DNA from: JBLRWS01 sp047921075
GTDB lineage: Bacteria > Bacteroidota > Rhodothermia > Balneolales > Balneolaceae
Assembly: GCA_047921075.1 (NCBI GenBank)
Contig: JBLRWS010000071.1
Span: forward strand, 1-11,196
Length of the DNA: 11,196 nt
Reading direction: 5' to 3'
Below, one piece after another: positions 7,805 to 11,196 of the stretch (positions within the stretch are counted from its first letter, which is position 1; each line of letters starts with the position of its first letter). The notes beneath the pieces were generated by a model, which searched no databases, had not been told where the DNA came from, and worked only from the letters and a program-made list of their open reading frames with translations. Both the position numbers and the translations under genes were made by a program.

Positions 7805-8146
7805 ATGGGATTTCAAATTGACGAGCGATACAAATGTGTCGTTATTGAATTTAAGGGAAACGTGATGGGCGGCCCGGATGCAGTAAACCTGAATGAGAAG
7901 CTTCACGAGCTGATCGACAGCAGTAAAACCAACATCGTTGTAGACCTTGGAAAAGTTAAATTTATGAACTCTTCCGGATTGGGCATGCTGATTGGCGGGC
8001 TCACCACGATGCGAAAAGCCGGCGGCGACCTGCGGATTGCAAATGCCGGAAAAAAAATTGAAAGCCTGCTTATCGTCACCAAGCTCATCACCGTGTTTAA
8101 ACACTTTAGCTCGGTTGATGAAGCGATTGAATCGTACAACGAATAG
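7805..8146 (+). CDS. STAS-domain protein, anti-sigma factor antagonist-like
   Basis: The 113-residue protein is a single STAS domain of the SpoIIAA/RsbV type. Such proteins bind a kinase or anti-sigma factor in the cytoplasm and are switched off by phosphorylation of one serine. The hallmark is IVVDLGKVKFMNSSGLG, in which S57 matches the phosphorylated Ser of the D-S-S-G motif. The first position of that motif is Asn here, a common variant. The flanking strands and helices (GDLRIANAGKKIESLL, then LITVFKHFSSVDEAI) also match. No SpoIIAB/RsbW-type kinase, phosphatase or sigma factor gene lies in the window, so the partner is unknown. The gene is its own transcription unit between two hairpin terminators. 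The ATG at 7805 gives a start typical for the family. A role in partner switching is inferred from family only. Confidence 0.9.
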   Translation: MGFQIDERYKCVVIEFKGNVMGGPDAVNLNEKLHELIDSSKTNIVVDLGKVKFMNSSGLGMLIGGLTTMRKAGGDLRIANAGKKIESLLIVTKLITVFKHFSSVDEAIESYNE

Positions 8147-8178
8147 GCGGCAACTCACCTGAACCTGTAAATAGATAG

Positions 8179-8208
8179 AAGGAGGTGTACCAGCACCTCC
8201 TTTTTTTT
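8179..8208 (+). terminator. Strong terminator hairpin abutting purA
   Basis: A perfect 9-bp stem, AAGGAGGTG (8179-8187) and CACCTCCTT (8194-8202), with loop TACCAG, runs into a T-tract through 8208. It follows the STAS stop by 32 nt. It ends only 7 nt before the purA ATG, so purA is either read through this hairpin or made from an almost leaderless transcript. The left arm is also a perfect Shine-Dalgarno sequence and the right arm equals the 16S rRNA anti-Shine-Dalgarno tail. Confidence 0.88.
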
Positions 8209-8215
8209 GGATATT

Positions 8216-9489
<1,274 letters not shown>

Positions 9490-9493
<4 letters not shown>

Positions 9494-10614
9494 GTGCGCC
9501 GGCTCCATCTACCTTTACCGTTACCTACGGTATCACCGCTTCTTCCCCGAAGGAGGCGGAAGCGATGGCAGCCGCGCTGGCCGTGGAGCAATCGGTAGAG
9601 ATGCCTCCGGAAACCGTTCCCGATCACCTGAAAGGACAAATCGGTGCAGTGGAGTCGCTCGAGTCGGACGGCAGTCGCCGCTGGCAAGTCGCCATCCGGT
9701 ATCCACGCGCGCTGGCCGGCGATGATCCCATTCAGCTGGTAAATGTACTGTTCGGAAACAGCTCCCTGCAACCCGGCATACGACTACTCGGTTGCGATCC
9801 ATCGGTGCTGTCTGATCTGTTGCCGGGGCCTTCATTCGGAATCGATGGCATCCGGTCCCTGCTGAACGTGCCCAAACGGGCCCTGAGCTGCACAGCCCTG
9901 AAACCGGTAGGCTGCACGCCGGCCGAGCTGGCAGAGCGCGCCTACGCCTGTTCCACAGCCGGTATCGATGTGATCAAAGATGATCACAATCTGGCCAATC
10001 AACCCTCTGCTCCGTTCGAGCATCGGTTGCTCTCGGTACTCCGGGCGGTTCGGAAAGGGGAACAACGCTCCGGCAAGCGAACACTCTATTTTCCAAACAT
10101 TACCGGCCGGCCGGAAGAGATTCGCCGCCGTTTTGAGCTGGCACAGAAACACGGTGCCGATGGCGTGCTGATTTGTCCTGATCTGGCCGGATGGGGAGCG
10201 CTGATCGATCTGGCTGCATCTGCCAATCCACTGCCGGTTATGGCACACCCCGCCCTGTCGGGTTCGAGAGTACTTGGCCATGAATCGGGGATGTCGCCAT
10301 CTTTTCTCTACGGCACATTATGGCGCGCTTTCGGCGCAGATGCCGTTGTCTACCCCAATGCGGGAGGACGGTTTCAGCTCTCGAAAGAGCAGTGCTTAGC
10401 CATTAACGAAGCGTGCCGAACCGATTCGCTCCCACTTGCCGCGGCACTGCCCGTTCCCGGAGGCGGCATCGATCGGACAACCGTGGCGTCATGGGTAGAA
10501 ATTTATGGCCCGGATACCCTATTTTTAATTGGCGGAAGCCTCTACAACCATCCACTGGGCCTCGAAACCGCCGTTCGCGAATTTCAATCCATACTGAACC
10601 AACCGGGATCATGA
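9490..10614 (+). CDS. RuBisCO-like protein (form IV, deep-Ykr-type)
   Basis: The 374-residue protein has the RuBisCO large-subunit plan: an N-terminal alpha/beta domain (to about 125) with FGNSS at 88-92, then a TIM barrel. Barrel landmarks are TALKPVG (K138 equals the first active-site Lys of TIKPK), IKDDH at 162-166 (K163 equals the carbamylated Lys, D165 equals the metal Asp), MAHPALSGS at 251-259, and LPVPGGGI plus FLIGG (345-349) of the phosphate site. The second Lys of KPK is Val140, the metal Glu is His166, and loop-6 Lys334 has no counterpart, so CO2 fixation is excluded. From memory, the KDDH type belongs to the deep-Ykr RLPs, which include the Rhodospirillum rubrum enzyme that isomerises 5-methylthioribulose-1-phosphate to 1-methylthioxylulose-5-phosphate. 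The start is ATG at 9490, overlapping purA, and the stop overlaps the cupin start. An MtnW-type enolase role is the main alternative. Confidence 0.9.
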
Positions 10615-11060
10615 GTCAATCAAAAGTGATAAAAGGGAGTGGATACTCCTGGCAGGGCGTGCAACAGAAACAGTACAAGACCGACACCCAAAACTTTAAA
10701 GAGATCCACCGATACTCACTTCTGGGTGAAAACGAGCCTGAACTAAACGTGCACACCCGCTATTTTGAAGTACAGCCCGGCGGCTACTCCTCGCTCGAGC
10801 AGCACCGGCATCCGCACAGTGTCGTTATAATACGCGGCAGCGGCTCGGTGGTCCTTGGCAATACGGTTCAAGAGATTGCCGTACCCGATGTGGTGTACGT
10901 TGCCCCCGAAACCATTCACCAGTTTCATGCCGACAGGGACGAACCGCTCGGATTCATCTGCGTGGTAGACCGCTACCGCGACAAACCGGTAATCCCCGAT
11001 GATGATGCCATCCGCCGGCAGATTCAGTCGGATGAGGTGCTTCGGAAAATTCAAAAATAG
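10611..11060 (+). CDS. Single-domain cupin, candidate methylthioxylulose-5-phosphate sulfurylase
   Basis: This 149-residue protein is a single cupin barrel. Motif 1 is PGGYSSLEQHRHPHSVVIIRG (with G76 closing it) and motif 2 is VVYVAPETIHQFHA. Probable metal ligands are H65, H67 and H103, with H69 or a nearby side chain as a fourth; the usual Glu of motif 1 is not in its standard place. In Rhodospirillum rubrum a small Mn-type cupin acts right after the RLP, releasing methanethiol from 1-methylthioxylulose-5-phosphate to give 1-deoxyxylulose-5-phosphate. The direct ATGA overlap with the RLP gene is the main reason to propose the same job here. The first 35 residues are polar and hold conserved-looking aromatic positions (YSWQGV). 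The cupin fold is certain; the reaction is inferred, and a generic sugar-binding or regulatory cupin is possible. Confidence 0.85.
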   Translation: MSQSKVIKGSGYSWQGVQQKQYKTDTQNFKEIHRYSLLGENEPELNVHTRYFEVQPGGYSSLEQHRHPHSVVIIRGSGSVVLGNTVQEIAVPDVVYVAPETIHQFHADRDEPLGFICVVDRYRDKPVIPDDDAIRRQIQSDEVLRKIQK

Positions 11061-11062
11061 TG

Positions 11063-11092
11063 TTGATTCGAACCTGAAAATGGCTTTATATT
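11063..11092 (+). promoter_or_regulatory. Likely promoter of the tRNA-Gly gene
   Basis: TTGATT (11063-11068) and TATATT (11087-11092) are spaced by 18 nt. The latter also begins TATATTTA, one base from the Bacteroidota -7 element TAnnTTTG, with a TTG at the matching upstream distance. Transcription would begin just before the mature tRNA 5' end at 11108. Confidence 0.5.
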
Positions 11093-11107
11093 TACAGTCT
11101 ATCAAAA

Positions 11108-11179
11108 GCGGGAATAGCTCAGAGGTAGAGCATCACCTTGCCAAGGTGAGGGTCGCCGGTTCAAATCCGGTTTCCCGCT
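11108..11179 (+). tRNA. tRNA-Gly, anticodon GCC
   Basis: A complete cloverleaf can be drawn. The acceptor stem is GCGGGAA (11108-11114) with TTCCCGC (11172-11178), and the D stem GCTC/GAGC has a short 7-nt loop. The anticodon stem TCACC/GGTGA encloses TTGCCAA with anticodon GCC at 11140-11142, a 5-nt variable loop follows, and the T arm GCCGG/CCGGT carries loop TTCAAAT. The discriminator base is T. CCA is not encoded (the next bases are CTG), so the 3' end must be added by CCA-adding enzyme. It follows the cupin gene by 47 bp in the same direction. Confidence 0.95.
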
Positions 11180-11196
11180 CTGTAGAAAAACCCATT

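Noticed and set aside
9976..9990. Reading the RLP as a true CO2-fixing RuBisCO
   Set aside because: The metal Glu, the second Lys of KPK and the loop-6 Lys are all missing, and the length (374) is short of the catalytic form.

Overview
The window looks like chromosomal DNA of a Gram-negative bacterium of the FCB group, most likely Balneolota or Rhodothermota. This is an inference from the style of UvrA and of the separate SecD and SecF proteins, from weak use of Shine-Dalgarno sites, and from a tRNA gene without an encoded CCA. I have no database match, so the lineage is tentative.

Left end (about 1-1350) is an AT-rich, accessory-looking stretch. On the minus strand it carries a broken PIN-domain fragment (50-241) and a VapBC toxin-antitoxin pair (vapC 312-710, vapB 691-930) with a credible promoter. 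Next comes a mostly empty spacer, then the last 31 codons of a pyrB-like aspartate carbamoyltransferase (1164-1259, minus strand). The rest of that gene is missing because uvrA starts where it should be. This looks like an old rearrangement junction, and uvrA has no ordinary ATG start beside it.

The core (1351-9493) reads rightward: uvrA (nucleotide excision repair), a small unrecognised signal-bearing protein, secD and secF (protein-export motor) closed by a rho-independent terminator, a single STAS-domain anti-sigma-factor-antagonist-like protein closed by a second very strong terminator, and purA (adenylosuccinate synthetase). That second terminator ends only 7 nt before the purA start codon.

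The most interesting part is 8216-11060: purA, a RuBisCO-like protein (RLP) and a small cupin are joined by two 4-bp ATGA overlaps, so they are almost certainly co-transcribed and translationally coupled. In Rhodospirillum rubrum an RLP and a cupin carry out consecutive steps of the methylthioadenosine (MTA)-isoprenoid shunt: 5-methylthioribulose-1-phosphate to 1-methylthioxylulose-5-phosphate, then to 1-deoxyxylulose-5-phosphate plus methanethiol. The RLP here has the KDDH-type site that I recall from the deep-Ykr clade. The pair may therefore link SAM by-product salvage to isoprenoid synthesis, with PurA serving the adenine/AMP side. The window ends with a tRNA-Gly(GCC) gene that has its own likely promoter.
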